From Lepeophtheirus salmonis (taxonomy: Eukaryota > Arthropoda > Copepoda > Siphonostomatoida > Caligidae), in assembly GCF_016086655.4 (NCBI RefSeq), contig NC_052141.2:10726001-10790000 (forward strand): 64,000 nt of DNA, in the 5' to 3' direction. This document shows positions 35,081 through 47,919 of this stretch, in pieces; the stretch's first letter is position 1; each line of letters starts with the position of its first letter. The position numbers were made by a program, and so were the translations under genes. The notes beneath the pieces were generated by a model. It ran no database searches, was not told where the DNA came from, and worked only from the letters and a program-made list of their open reading frames with translations.

Positions 35081-37965
35081 GATATAAATGGCTATTAGAG
35101 GAAGGAAATAAATAGAAAATCAACTCCGAGTGTTGCAAATCAGGAAGATTTTGGTTCAGTCAAAGAAAAAGAAACCAAATATCAGTATTTATGCTTGAAA
35201 ACAAAATGTTGATAACTTCCCAAGGTGATGAGTTGGAGTGAAGCGATTCGAATTCTGAGAGACTCCATACGATACTAGAACATTTCTAATGCGGAGAGAG
35301 ATTTAACTGTCAATCAAATATGTATTGGAGGTATCCATGGGATAAATGAGTTTATCTTTCCGAAGTGGATCTGTTATATTCCTTCCCGAGACGGAGTTGG
35401 ATGCATGGATATAAACCCGATCCCTTTTACTAATTATTAATATGATTGATGTGGAGCGTGAGGGAGTTGAACGTACCGTACGTCTCTTCCTCTTTTCTTT
35501 TTTCTGATCAACAGCTATTAGAAATAAGATTTCTCTTCGGTATCTAGCTATTTATTTGGCTATTTAGTGAGCTATTTGTTATTTTATTCAATTAAAAACA
35601 TTGTCAAATAGTATTAATTTAATAATTATTTAGTTCATATTATCAGACAGCGATTATTTCGCAAATAATATGACAAAAATTTAGCAAATAAATAGAATCC
35701 TACTGTCAAAACTCCTATTGAACTCGAACATGGGAATTTTGGTCTAATATAACCAAATGGAGAGGAAATATCTTCATATTATCACACACCATAAAAAATA
35801 GAAGTGTTGAATTTTGACCACAAATTATTAGAACCTCGAACTTCAGACTTTTGTTTCTCAAAAACTATAGCATCAATCGATTCGAAATTTTACCGGATTA
35901 TTTAAAAATGGGTGATGATTATAAAACAATCTCTTTTGATATTCTTGGTTGAAGTAATAAAAAGAATTGTTGCAACTTAACCGTTAAGTGTCCAAAAATT
36001 TGAAACGTGCTACGATAAGTAACTTACCCTATAGTATTTTTTTTTTTAATGAAGTTCCTTATCCTTGGCCTTAAAATTATAAATATAATTGGCTCTCTAA
36101 AGCAAAAACAAACTAAAATGATTTTTATTCAAATTGATTGTGAATTACATCTGTATATAACGAATTTTTGTTAATTTCAATCAAAGAAATATTCTTATTA
36201 ACCATATAAACAATCTATTTTTATAAATAACTACAATACAGTGTAGATCATTTTGGAGATAAGTCGCTTCCCTAAAGGATGAAAGCTAGAAAATTCCTTT
36301 TTTAACCCTTTGAGAGAGTGTCACTAATTGCACTGAAAGTTGCGTGAATTGATCGTCACAAATAAAAAATGAGAAATAATTTGATTTTTTGGTTGAATGA
36401 CCCATATCGAGGCCTTTACAAGTCTTTTGAGTCAAATAAAGGTTTTTAAACTGTATTGATAATTCTTGAATCTCTGAATTCATATTACTAATCGGAATAA
36501 AAAACCAAGGATGGACTTAAATATTAATAAACTATGTAAAAAAATTGTAATTTTCTTTCAATATTGTTTTTATGTTGACCGTCGATACATATATTTTCAA
36601 TTTAGTAACCTGCTCAGAATGAATTTCACTTTTATTAGCACTCAAAATAAAATCTTTTTAAAGTAATCTACAAAATGGTTTTTTATGCCAATGCTACAGT
36701 ATATTTAAATTTCTATAATATATTATAGGATGATAAATTTAAGAAGCTATGTCATCACATCACCACACAACACCTATCTATAGGACCAATATTGTTAGTT
36801 TTATTATTATTCACACAGATAGTTTTTTGCTCTACATACTTATAAACAACCCATTATCAAATATGTGCTAAATGTCTTTTTTTATTATATTATTAAAAAG
36901 CTATAAAAAGTTATTTTAATAGAGTCTAGCAATTCTACGTTGTTGATCTGCACAGACTAGGCCGGTTTTTGATTTTAGCTTGTGTGGAAAAGTTGTCGTA
37001 TGGGATAAAAATTACCAATCTAAAATTGCAGTGTCCAACAAGATGTTCCTTATGTCGTACATCTCGATCAAAATATGAAAAAAGACATATACTCTTACCT
37101 CAGTGAATATAGCTCGACTACTAATGTGGACGTCTTTTAGTTTATTTAAAACTACTAGTACCGAACGGAGGCCAAATTAACAAAGTAAAACCTTTCTAAA
37201 ATCCTTATTTGTCTATATAATATATCAAAACTAATAAAACAATTGTTGAAACACTTTAAACAACGCTAAATACTTTAAATAACCCCATGACTCGGTATTT
37301 TTCATTAGATACAAATTTGCAATTCATTTTTTAAAATAGGGCAAAAAATTAAGAAACAATTAATAAGAAAAAAGTCAGAAATATTTTGCAAAGCGAAATT
37401 TAATCATAAGAGAAACCAAATATAAAATGTGAGTTACAAGGGCCAGCCTACAAACAACTTTTTAAACCTCTTTCTTTAAGAAACGAAGGAAAAAATACAT
37501 TTTTATAGCCAATCCTTTTCCCTCCAAGAAAATGATATATAACGAATAAAAGCATTCATTAAATGCCCAAAATCCTTGCTTTCTCATAGTTAAAAGGTCA
37601 TAAATCAGAATTTTTATAGGAATTTATATACAATATCGTGATTTTGTTCGTTAGTTTGTTAGTAACGGGGTGATTTAATTCAGTTTTCTATCATTCATTA
37701 ATTGAAATGAATTTAGTTTGTTGCCTTGGATATACGTTCTTTATGGGCTGGATTATAGAAATTGCATTGATAATAATAATATAATGTAGTTCAATTGCAG
37801 TGAACTAAAAATATCCCCATTAATACATTGCATCATACAAAGTTGAAAGTATAAAATAAGATAAAGCATTAAATTTGAAAAAGTTAAATTACAGTTTTTG
37901 TATTTGGTATAATCAGTTCGGCATTACAACGTTCCATAATTTAAGAAAATTCGATACATTCTTTA
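35081..37965. other. AT-rich spacer with R1 scrap and R2 copy
   Basis: An R1-like scrap lies at 35085-35130 and an R2 copy at 36280-36600. No gene; short frames have no motif. Confidence 0.45.
36280..36600 (-). repeat. R2 dispersed repeat copy
   Basis: GAATTGATCGTCACAAATAA, TTTGGTTGAATGACCCATAT and CAATATTGTTTTTATGTTGA parallel the copy at 1130-1400 (ATGATCGTCACAATAAAA; TGGTTGAAAAGGGCCATATC; AAGATTGTTTTTATTTTGA). Confidence 0.5.
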
Positions 37966-37969
37966 GTAT

Positions 37970-38160
37970 TATTATGACCAAGGTAAAAAGGCGAATGAAG
38001 CTGCCAAAAACATTGTGTTGTAAGGGACCCATTACAATATTGAAGGCAACAGCATAGCGGTGGTTCAAACGATTATGTTCTGGTAATTTGGACGTCCAAG
38101 GTTTGGCACGCTCTGGTACACCAATTATCGAAAATGTCAATACAATAATAGAAATTGTCA
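37970..38160 (+). pseudogene. mariner (DD34D) transposase relic, DNA-binding part
   Basis: The + frame reads GPITILKATA, a stop, then RWFKRLCSGNLDVQGLARSG and TPIIENVNTIIEIV. This matches the A.RWF.RF.SGN.D..D..RSGRP......I linker between the two helix-turn-helix modules of mariner. Nothing catalytic follows in the next 400 bases. Confidence 0.65.
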
Positions 38161-38820
38161 GTTGGACTTTAGCCAGAAAATTAAAATTCGGTAGAAATTC
38201 TTTTATAACGTCATCTAAATCAGATAATCCTAACTATGTTAGTTCCATTGTCATAATAAAGCGAAAAAACGGTCAGAACTTTTTACTTCATTCAATGTTC
38301 CAAAATATATTAATTTCAAAATTTGATAATTTTAAAATCAAAAATATGGAAAAAATGTTATGGAAGTATCCCCTTTGGTTAGTTCATTATGTTTACTTAT
38401 GGGATAAATTAACAAGGGATTTGACATGGAAAATAAACAAATACATTGGTCGTCACAACAAACATAAATAGATATAATGTTGTGTATATACCTTATTTAG
38501 GACTGAAGACTGGAGTCCCGACCAGTTTGTCCCAGTCCGGTCCAGTTCAGTCCTACATATCAGATATGGTCAAAGAAGAAGAAAAATCGCCAGATTTATT
38601 GGAAATTGAAAATATTTAGTAAAAGTTTATAATAGATGTAAGTTTTTAGGACTGCCTAAAAACAAAAATAATTCAGTCTTTCATTACTTTAATCAACTGA
38701 ATTTCTTCATTTTTAGATCGGTTTAATGTTTATTTTGTGGTACACATTTCATTACATTCAATCCGGGATGACATTGGTGCAAAATCACGGAGGATAACAA
38801 TAAGATATCAATTTATGAAC
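38161..38820. other. AT-rich spacer with GGACT-rich block
   Basis: GGACTGAAGACTGGAGTCCC continues CGACCAGTTTGTCCCAGTCC and GGTCCAGTTCAGTCC at about 38511-38565. It is a GC-rich cluster of short GGACT/AGTCC inverted motifs also seen near 29790 and 39530. The 127-codon frame across 38088-38471 is mariner relic plus spacer. Confidence 0.45.
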
Positions 38821-38824
38821 AGAC

Positions 38825-39373
38825 TGACCTAAGATGATTAGAAAAAGCAACAAGATTCTAAATTTTCTTAAGGATAACAAAAATTCGGGCAAAGTGTTTT
38901 TTTCTGATGATTTTTTTTTCACTGTTGATGCCACTTTCAATAAGTAGAACAGCCGCTACATCACATTCAAATGTCCAGATAATGTCTCAGCTTACACTAG
39001 ATATGTCTTCTAAAGAAAAAATCCAGCAGGAACCATGATCATGGGATTTGTGAAGTCTCCCCTCCCATTTCTTTTGGAGAGGAAAGTGCAGTTCAATGCA
39101 GATACTTATATCGAACTTTTGTTAGAGAAAGTGCTACCTTGGGTCAGAGAAAAGTTTTGGATAACTTTGTATTCAGGGCCTCAGCATGTAATCACCATCC
39201 CCTTTAGACCCAACCCATTTGTCTGTGCTACTCAATGCAAGCGTGTACAGTGTTTGGAGGTTTCCATCCAGAAGGAGTGAACCAAGCTCAAGTCTGACTA
39301 CATAGTCGAAGTCTGCAAGGGATTTAGGAATTTTATTTAGGCAACGATTATAGCTGAGGGCTCATATATTTAA
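38825..39373 (+). pseudogene. maT transposase relic, catalytic and C-terminal part (sister of 8955)
   Basis: The + strand gives FLKDNKNSGKVFFSDDF, FFTVDATFNK (first catalytic Asp) and a NSRYITF block. Then GFVKSPLPFLLERKVQFNAD continues TYIELLLEKVLPWVREKF, where the second Asp block should begin but is replaced by LYSGPQHVI. The C-terminal side follows: PFRPNPFVCAT, SIQKE, a stop, KSDYIVEVCKGF and AEGSYI*, ending 39373. The PDLNPLD block is lost. Stops mark it as dead. The 3' flank of about 100 bases also resembles that of 8955-9474. Confidence 0.75.
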
Positions 39374-41600
39374 TAAAGGTTGAGTGCAGTACTTTTGTCA
39401 GATGATTTTGTAAACATAATGTCCTCACATAATATCTTGTTTAAATTTTACTCTTGAAAAATTGAAAAAAATAAAATGTTCCACACAAGATCAAATAAAC
39501 CCTATGGTATTGACAGTCCAAATGTTCTTAAGGACTAGTGCCAAGACTGGTCCTAAGACTGGAGTGGACCAAACAACACAGGTCTTAGACAACACTTCCT
39601 CAATAAGTTATAAAAAACATGTACTCGATTGTCTTTGTTGTTTAGTCTTTCCCAAACTTTCTTGCATGATGAGTTCCATTCTACTGGCTATCCAAAAGTG
39701 TTTTATGCTTGTCTCATTTTACCCAAAATTACCACTAAAATCATTATCTCTTACTTCAGAAGACATTAATCTTTCCTTGATGGTATTGAGGATAAAGGCA
39801 AACAAGAAATTAATAACATTGCTGAAGCTGGTGTCAAAGCACCTAAAAATATTTGGCTGAGGGTCATGTGAAGAAAGACTAAAATTATCGACTCATAACG
39901 TGCATCGTTTTCTTTTTAGATACACAAAAATACACACTACTTTTGGGAATCACAACAAAATTTTGTTTGCAAATCTATACTTATTTACTTCTTCAGCGCT
40001 ATTTCCCAAGGATTTAGGTAGTAGCAAAACCTCAGTTAGTTGCGTTCATCATTTTAAATTTTATACATATTTTCCTTTTGAATATGAAGTAAAATTAAAG
40101 ACGCCCGTTGTTAAAAAGGAGTTCTCAACTCAAATTTTACACAGTATAGAGTTGTATAAATTATGTACATAATTTGGGAAATACAGTTGAATAAAAGGGT
40201 TCCTTTTATTACTAACTTTTGTTTGATATTTTTATCCTACTTGTCAAGACAGCTCAAGTATAAAATGTCATTTACAGTCATTTTATAACAAAGGAAAAAT
40301 AAAATCGGAATAAAGAATGGTGTTATATACGTATATACGGTCAGATTTTTATTCAAGTGTTCTTTTTGTAATGTTATCGTGAGACATATCTTTGTTTTTT
40401 AGACCACAAATGTATACACAAAGGTCTCCCAAGATGTTTCTATATGCTTCTTACCTCTTGGCAACTCCTCCCTATCCTATTTATTCCAAGTGATTAAAAC
40501 CCCTCCCCTGTCCATTTACCAAATTAAATTTGACTCTCCCAGCCATGAAACTCACAAAAATTTACCCACTACTACAATTAATAGTGATCATAGAATCGAA
40601 CCTTCAATCTTTTAAACACCCCACACACGTAAGCTTATAAATTTAGAAAATAAAATTAGGGATTAGTAGGGATTATCCAATTTAGATTGTTCCAAACGGT
40701 TTCTTGGCTAATTTTTAGTTCTTGGGTAATGGAAAAAAAGCTCATCCAACTCGTAAAACTCAATAATGTAATCGATATTTTCAACGTCCATATAACCAGA
40801 ACATAGTCGTTGCAACCACCACTTTGCTGTTTTATTTGATTGTGTATTGGGTTTATATACAGCCAATAAACTTTTTTGGCTCCTTGCTCTGTCTTTTCAC
40901 CTTGGCCGTAGTGTTACTTAAGAATTGTATCAAATTTTTGTACTTCCATTTAACTAGCTTCATTTTACAAAAAACTGAAATAAACTTCTTTTTTTTTAAT
41001 ATACACTTAATATTTTAGTATACTTCCAGGTTTTTCGATAAACATACAATCTATTAATCGTGAGATATAGCTCATGTAAAGACATCTATCGTAAACGCTC
41101 ATATTTTTTTTTACCTTACCTAATATTTTGCCTGTGTTATTATTAAAAAAATGTTTATTTCAACTTGAAGTCGAATGATTTCTCCTATTCATGAAAATAT
41201 TTAATGCTCATTTTTTTTCTTCTAATTAGTAGTTACAATTTAATTTTAAACTCAAAAGCATTGGTTGCTCAAAAAAACGCTCCCACCAACCGAATTATTC
41301 ATTTATAACTTTAAACCTCCAACATTTACTAACTATACTTCTCAATAACAAGGACAGGTACAATATATAAGTTTACCCAGATGTTATACTTTCTCTTCCT
41401 ATCTTCAATATTGCAACCTTTTAATGAGAAGGAAATAACTTTGTTGTGCAAATAATATATAACTGGAGTAGTGGCATGGGGATCTAGGCATTTTCCAGAT
41501 ATTCGCGCTATTTAGGGCCATGCAAGTAAATGGAAGGCTTCATTATCTGTAGGAGGCAGTGAGTTTGTCTTTTATTCCTGTTAATAACCTTATTCCTTGA
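39374..41600. other. AT-rich spacer with GGACT motif and a possible tRNA-like B box
   Basis: AAGGACTAGTGCCAAGACTG and GTCCTAAGACTGGAGTGGAC lie at about 39527-39570. The minus strand at about 40589-40605 reads AAGGTTCGATTCTATGATC, a B-box-like match without a convincing A box. Frames at 39462-39860 and 39900-40172 are open for 132 and 90 codons but show no motif and no splice support. Confidence 0.4.
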
Positions 41601-41611
41601 TTCTTCTCCAG

Positions 41612-41678
41612 TGGGAGAGGGCTTGGAGTCTGATCCATGGACTAAGGGAGATGGCGGGAAAAGATCCCAACGTATTAA
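41612..41678 (+). other. Candidate small exon
   Basis: A 67-base, distinctly GC-richer segment is preceded by a good acceptor (TTCCTTGATTCTTCTCCAG) and followed by GTATCT as a possible donor. Two frames are open across it: WERAWSLIHGLREMAGKDPN, and the shifted GEGLESDPWTKGDGGKRSQR. It lies 8.2 kb upstream of the only convincing gene, on the same strand, and could be one of its leader exons or belong to nothing. No homology recognised. Confidence 0.3.
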
Positions 41679-41984
41679 GTATCTCACTATGGCTTTTTCT
41701 TTTTTTTAACCATGAACCATATCAATATAACTACAGGTCGGAAGAAATAGGTATCACGGAGAGGAAAGTCTATGTCATCAAATCAATTCACTCCTGAAAT
41801 AAAAAATTAATACCTATATACATATTTAGAAGATTATAAACTTGTAGCTTACTTACTTGGAAAGAAAAAAAGAAAATAGCACACCATACTTTAATTTTAC
41901 GTTTAAAAAAATATTTATTTATCTTTTTCTGATACGGAGGCAATTTCAATTGATTTATTCTATTGGACGCCATTGGCCTCAAAG

Positions 41985-42560
41985 ACGAAGACAAAATTTG
42001 TACAAAATAATTCCAAGTATTTCACATGAAGTTTGTGTCCATGGTAGCCTACTCTGCGTCGAAGGAGGCCTTCATGGATTTAACATATGGGTGACGGATG
42101 CTACAGGCCTTCCTCTCAATTTGCAGCCAGTTATATAAGTGAGGGGGAAACATTGGGACAGTATACGGCCGATATTCTCTTGTCCTAGAATGTAATGTTG
42201 TTAGCTTAGAAAGTCTGAGTAATTTTTGCAGTGTGAGCAAGGTTGCTGAAAGGTAACGTTGCCGTCGGAGAAATTTACTTGTACCCAAGGGAGTAGGCTG
42301 GCCTGCAAAACTTCGTTGTACATGGCTGTTGTGAGCCTGTATCCTCCCTGGAAGAAGATCAGGTGTGTCTTTAAGGGCATTTGTATTTATGTTAGGTTTT
42401 TTTCCGAAGCCTCCTTCCTCGCTACGGTCTCATTATGACACTCTTCTAAACATTTTAGATGGTCTTACATTTCTGTCGGCCATGCCAACCCTTTTGCACT
42501 GTGAACCACACGAAACAGAGTTAATTCCCTACTCCTTGAATCTTGGTGCAAAGACATTAC
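41985..42560 (-). pseudogene. maT-like transposase relic, central and C-terminal part
   Basis: Minus-strand frames read QGGYRLTTAMYNEVLQASLL, then PWVQVNFSDGNVTFQQ (approach to the second Asp, where the D is lost), PHLYNWLQIERKACSIRHPY, then VKSMKASFDAE and a stop. The order matches GYRL...Y..VL...LPWV...F..GN..FQQD and W..IE.KAC.IRHPNV..LKA. A PPSSPDLNPLD block is only faintly visible (VPMFPPHLYNW). Several shifts. The protein resembles the 27130 relic (LLTWVQANFPD; RRAGCIRHPNV), so both probably come from related subfamilies. Confidence 0.7.
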
Positions 42561-45500
42561 TCCTCCGATTTAAAGAAAAAAAAGCTACCTATTCAAACAA
42601 ACACAGTTATTTTTTCTTCAGAGATAGTCTATCAAATCAATAAAAATACATGTGTTTGTTTCAAATTTCTACACAGTGGAATTATACCTTAACAACTTCA
42701 ATGATCGTCTTATCTATCAAGCAGTTGTGATGGATTGAGTCAATATTCAACACCAACTACTAGTTGCATTATGAAGTTATTTCTTATTTATTGTGACGTG
42801 CAGGGAAAGTTATAGAATGTAACCATATTGATAAAAAATCTTCAGGAGAGGGGGTTAGATGTATCAGTGAGTGAATTTATTGGAGTTAAAATGAGGATAT
42901 GGTGTCCAGGGAGTAGCCCCCCCCCTCCTCCTAACCTCTTATTCTTTTAAGTTAAAATGTAACAAATTACTATTTCCATACCTTAATTAAAAATATATAT
43001 TTTACCAATTAATAAACTTTATTTTCCACTTTAATATTGTACATAATTCATATTTGATTTATTACCTTTAACATACATAAAAACTATAAATGAAAGTACT
43101 TGTTGTATGACTCAATTAAGGCAGTATGCATGGAACAAAAGAAGTGCCCTAGTTAGATCTTAATTATTATTTTTAACTCTGGTTTTGTATGAATGTGGTG
43201 GGGGTGGCCAAATATTTGGTAATTACATAAACAAAATGTAATTAGAAGGATGCACAATTATACATTAAATATGTATTTCAAAAAGTAGGCATATGAAGTG
43301 AATGTTAATTAAGATATTTAAAAATGTATTTAACCCCTTTAGGAGAATCTATTTTCACAGATAATTTAATTAATTATCTACTGGAAATAAATATATTCTC
43401 TGGAAATATAAGTTTAAGGATGAATATTTTCCAAAAAAAAGTATCGTAATCTTTATAACCTAAGCATAGAGTTAATCAAGTTCCTCTCGAAATCCTGTAA
43501 GTGTTGGGATTCACCACAGTCAACAGCCTATTTTTCTGATACATCCTGGATCATAACGAAATGAAAATCACTACTCTTGTCTGATTATATCCGTTTTTGT
43601 CAATCCATTTGTCTTTTCCGGAAGGAATTATCCATCATGACGAAGGATAGTTGAAAAAGATAAAGCGAATAGCAATTCTTTTATTCGAATTACTGTCGTA
43701 TCTTTTTATTACTTAATTTATGACAAGCTCAAAAACGGCAAAAAATTTGAACTATTTCGATCCACATGGTACCATGCTGTTTTGATATTATGATTATAAG
43801 TCAATAAAAGAAATATTATTCTGGAAACAGAACACGAATTAATTTACCTCATCGACATAAATAGCATATGTGCATACAAAAACTACTTAACAAATGAGCT
43901 GAAAAATCCTGTTTTTACACATAGATGACTCAATTTCTTTTATTTTACTCGGCATCGTGAAAATAATGTTCAATTTGTGTTTCTGATTCTTATTTACTAT
44001 TATTTATGACCGGTATTTAAATATTTCTTACTTTTTAAGTTATATAAAAAATATCGAATTTCGTCTAGATATATCAAAAAGACCGTTTAAATTTGTATTT
44101 TATAAATATATTGTCATAAAATAATTTATGATAAAAAAGGCTCAAAATGGAGAAGAAACAAGTTGAAACACAAACTAGACATGAACAAATGTGTTCCAAA
44201 CCCAAAAGTTGGTGTAGATATTGATATTTTAGAGGAGAAAGCAAGTGAGAGGATTTGCCTTCCTTTGTTTTATCAATTTATTGTAATTCTTATAAGTTTA
44301 TAGGAAAACAGTATTTTTAAAAATTACTAAAAAAATAAAGGATCTGCATCCATATTTTTTACTAAAACTGTATCGGTATGAAGATATTTTTTGGAATCGT
44401 ACCAACAACAGTAGAAATAATATACTTAAGAACTTGCAAAATATATTTTTATTGAACATATTTTCTTTTTATTTAACGAATAATTAATAATTATATTATA
44501 AGTTTATTAGAACACTTTATAAAACTATGTTCTGAAGAACGCAGATGTCTGCCTAAATGTCAGTCTATATTTATTGATATATATTTTATGTTCCCTGTTC
44601 TCACTATATGAGTGATTCATTACCTTGTTTTCCTCAGAAACATAATACAAGATCATTACTCATTTTAATGATGCGTTTGATGATAATAAATAAATACACA
44701 AAAAAAGTAATAGGTGAGGAAGTTCATACGTCAAAATCTCATTAGTCTTCCTGGAAAATTAAATATAAAACAATTTTTCTCACTTCTTTGTAGAAAAATA
44801 TTGAAGTACAAATTGTTTCTTTTCGTGAAATATCAGAAAAATATTGATGTACAAATTGTTTCTTTTCGTGAAATATCAGAAAAAGGTTGTGAGAAAATAG
44901 TGGAGTGAGTGTATGATAATATTATCTATATACACAAAAGCAAAGTTTGTCCCACTGGTTGTATGAAAATCAAGTGACAGAGTGCATTGTATATTTGAAA
45001 TAACTGAAACTGATTTTTTTTTTAAATATTTTATTGAATTACTGTAAGAACTCCCGGAATAAAACTAATATTATTGTTATCACCAAACTATATATCATTT
45101 GACTCCCACAAAATGAATGTGATTTTGAAATTAAAAAGCAGACTATGAGTTATACAAAATAAAATGATAAAACTGATATTGGGTGCGATCAAATAATTTT
45201 CTTTTTTTCAAAAGACTATAAAAATTTTTTTATCAATGATTTTACTTTGCTTTCAAAATGGATGTACACATTTAAAGTTTTGTTTTGTAGAGTTTTAAAA
45301 ATCTTGTCAAAAGGTGGGGGTCTCCTCTCTCCATTCACTGAATGATTAAAACTTTGTTTTGTTTTTTAATTTTCTGTTTAGCTTTCTATTTAAACAACTT
45401 TAACTGAGAGGTTTGAGAGAGATGGTTATTTTTATACAAAAAGATACTAAATTTAGTTATAAACATATCTTATTTTTAAATTGGGAACGATTAGTTGATT

Positions 45501-46185
45501 AAGTAATTATTTTTTGTGATTTCGGAAAGTTTTTAAAATGTTTGGGTTTTCCGTATTAATTTTGGTTCAAATTAGCCGATTAGTAAAGTTTGTCTATTTT
45601 TCGACACCGAATAACTCCAAACAATGCCAAGTACTTCTGCTAGTTGATCTATAACTGGAACAAAATACAAAATATGTTGACTAAATTTTGTAAATTTTAT
45701 TTTATTAAACGGACACAACAATAGCGTCATTTATGACATCTTGGACTGTAATTCAAGTGCACGTCGTTTTTAGTCAACTCCGGTACCTCTCCAACGAGAA
45801 TAGATATGTTCTTAGGTCCTTTAATGACTTTGTAGTTTGTGTATAGCAACAAAGTTGATTTCGAATAAAAACATTTTATATCATTGTAAAGCAATTATTG
45901 TGGCTACAATTTCATTTTGTATCTGTAAAAATAGCTACTGACTCAATAAAATAAAGGGTGCAAAAAAATTAGTATTTGATCAGCCAGGAAGTACTTTAGC
46001 TTGTAGCTAAACCTTAGCAAAACTAATATTATTCATTTTTTTAAGTTTAAAAAAAAAGTCTTCCTTTTATTTTTTTTTTTTTTTTTGGGCTCTTTAAACG
46101 AGGTACACTAAATGTCTGCAAGATTTCATTTTTTTTATACAGTGCTCCCTGTATATGAATCATTTTTTTCTTCTTTATACTGTAT
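42561..46185. other. AT-rich spacer with a 43-bp tandem duplication and simple repeats
   Basis: A C-rich run near 42918, the tandem duplication at 44793-44878 (listed) and many poly-A/T runs. No coding segment recognised in 3.6 kb. Confidence 0.5.
44793..44878 (+). repeat. 43-bp tandem duplication
   Basis: GAAAAATATTGAAGTACAAA then TTGTTTCTTTTCGTGAAATA occurs at 44793 and again at 44836 with a single visible difference (A to T), so the duplication is recent. Confidence 0.85.
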
Positions 46186-46189
46186 TGGT

Positions 46190-46690
46190 ATATGAGTAGT
46201 GATGAAAATCGTGTGTATGGGCATGTCAAAAAAGAAGAAACCGAACATCAACATGGAAAACCTGATAATTTGAGGAAGGTTTTAGACATGATCAGCTACA
46301 ATCTACTATGACAAGGGAAGAGTGGAGAAGGAAAAAACAAGCACATTGCCAGGAATATTTCTGATGTCCATTCCAAATTTTACTTTGAGTCCAACAAGGA
46401 CCTACAATTAAAACTCCGAAAGGAAATAAAGGGAAACAACGCTCAATCTCCCATTCTAACTCCCCAACAAGTCTTACCCGGTTACTATCCGTCTTTTATA
46501 AGCACACATGAACGCCCAATCAGGCTGGTTTTGAATATGATTGAATCTACTCAGAAAAGGAAGTTCTATACATGGGCATTGAATAAAAATGGCAATTGCT
46601 GAAGAAAATACATCTTCTAATTATTAATTAAAAAAACAAAAAACAAGCCAGATAAAAAATAATGTCGATTTTCATCACAATATATGAATC
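46190..46690 (+). repeat. R1-type element with possible short inverted ends
   Basis: AACATCAACATGG, GATCAGCTACAATCTACTAT, ACTTTGAGTCCAACAAGGAC and CACACATGAACGCCC follow the R1 order. The left end reads GTAGTGATGAAAATCG (46195 onward) and the right end CGATTTTCATCACAATATAT (46666 onward), which are inverted copies for about 14 bases. This suggests a non-autonomous DNA transposon. Confidence 0.6.
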
Positions 46691-47443
46691 AGAGAATACT
46701 AAGTACAGTGCTCCCAGTGACGTCTTTTCATACATACAAATAAATTATTTTTTTTTCCTCTATAGATATTTCTTAATTTGAGTTTGTTTCACTTTTTAGA
46801 TACTTCTTCACAACAAATATCAAGAACAGATGTTGAACTCTATTCACTCAAATTGACTTAACTCACCCATTACTCATTTTTATATCATGGTTGTATAATG
46901 AAATGCCCTTTATGGAACATGCTTTTAGATCACTGGTTGTAACATAATCTTTAACGGATTTTGAGACGAATATGAATATTATGTGAAATATATTTATAGT
47001 TCAAATTTATATACAGGTCTTAATATATTTTTACCTTCACTCTAAATATAACAATTATCTAAGTTACTACACACAACATGTTTGGGTTATGTTTTGATTG
47101 TTGTTATTTTTCCCAACTATATTGCCAAATTAGCCGAGTTTTTTCTTAAATTTGCCATGGTTGGCTGCATTTGGGTGATTTTTTTCAATTAGTGGTTAGA
47201 TTTTTATAAGAATACCATGTCAGTGGGAGTCAGGTGAAAGATATTCGAAGAGAGGCCATTGATGACTCTAAGGCATCACTCATTCCGTATTAAACGTTAT
47301 AGGAGTATTTTTATAACCTCAAAGATCATAGCGTCAGGATGATTTTCTTCTCCAATGAGGAATCTATGGACAGTGAGTTATTATACTAATTAATAATATT
47401 TTTGTTGTAGAAAAAAAAAAAAATTATAAAATATATTATTTGC

Positions 47444-47919
47444 AGGGTTTGGCAGAAAAACATGGAGTGTTTATTGAAGTTAATTTTCGCATTATTATTT
47501 GGGATTTGGTTATCATTTTTGACATTCTGTTTCAACCAACCTTTTGTGTATAAACAATCATAAAAAAATATTTCGCCATCTTTCCATCATGAGTGTGCAA
47601 AAATCCAAAAGGCAGCACATGCCTATGTCCTTTATGCGGAAGTTGAGACGGCAAAAATTATGGGCATAGTCAAGTGCTCCAAGATCTTTGATTTTAAGGT
47701 CGGCAAGATGAAGAAGATCTCTCCTGGAAAGCAAGAGGTGGAGGGAATGATTTAATGAGGAATCCGGAGTTCCTGTCCAGCTGTCTTAGGACCACCAGGA
47801 GGGCTATGAAGGGCGACTTTGGATGGACTGTCTTAATAAACACGGACCCCGGACCACCTTCTGAGAGAGGTCAAGAAGGCCAGAAGGCTTGAGAGTCCAC
47901 GTTTTTCTGCCGAAACCTG
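47444..47919 (+). mobile_element. Short maT-derived element with matching terminal repeats
   Basis: The left end CAGGGTTTGGCAGAAAAACA and the right end, whose reverse complement is CAGGTTTCGGCAGAAAAACG, pair over about 23 bases; TA follows the right end. Inside is an N-terminal transposase scrap starting MSVQKSKRQHM at 47589 with stops soon after. A segment encoding AMKGDFGW and, in another frame, LLREVKKARRLE corresponds to the linker just before the catalytic domain. All three catalytic Asp are gone. At 476 bp it is MITE-like. Related copies lie at 54106 and 59526. Confidence 0.8.

Noticed and set aside
38088..38471. 127-codon + frame
   Set aside because: Only its first 25 codons (mariner linker) are explained; the rest is AT-driven and has no motif or splice support.
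39462..40172. Two consecutive open frames (132 and 90 codons)
   Set aside because: No motifs on either strand; the first part includes the GGACT motif repeat. Chance opening is likely.
40560..40640. Possible minus-strand tRNA (GGTTCGATTC B box)
   Set aside because: No pairing acceptor or anticodon stems and no convincing A box; at most a SINE trace.
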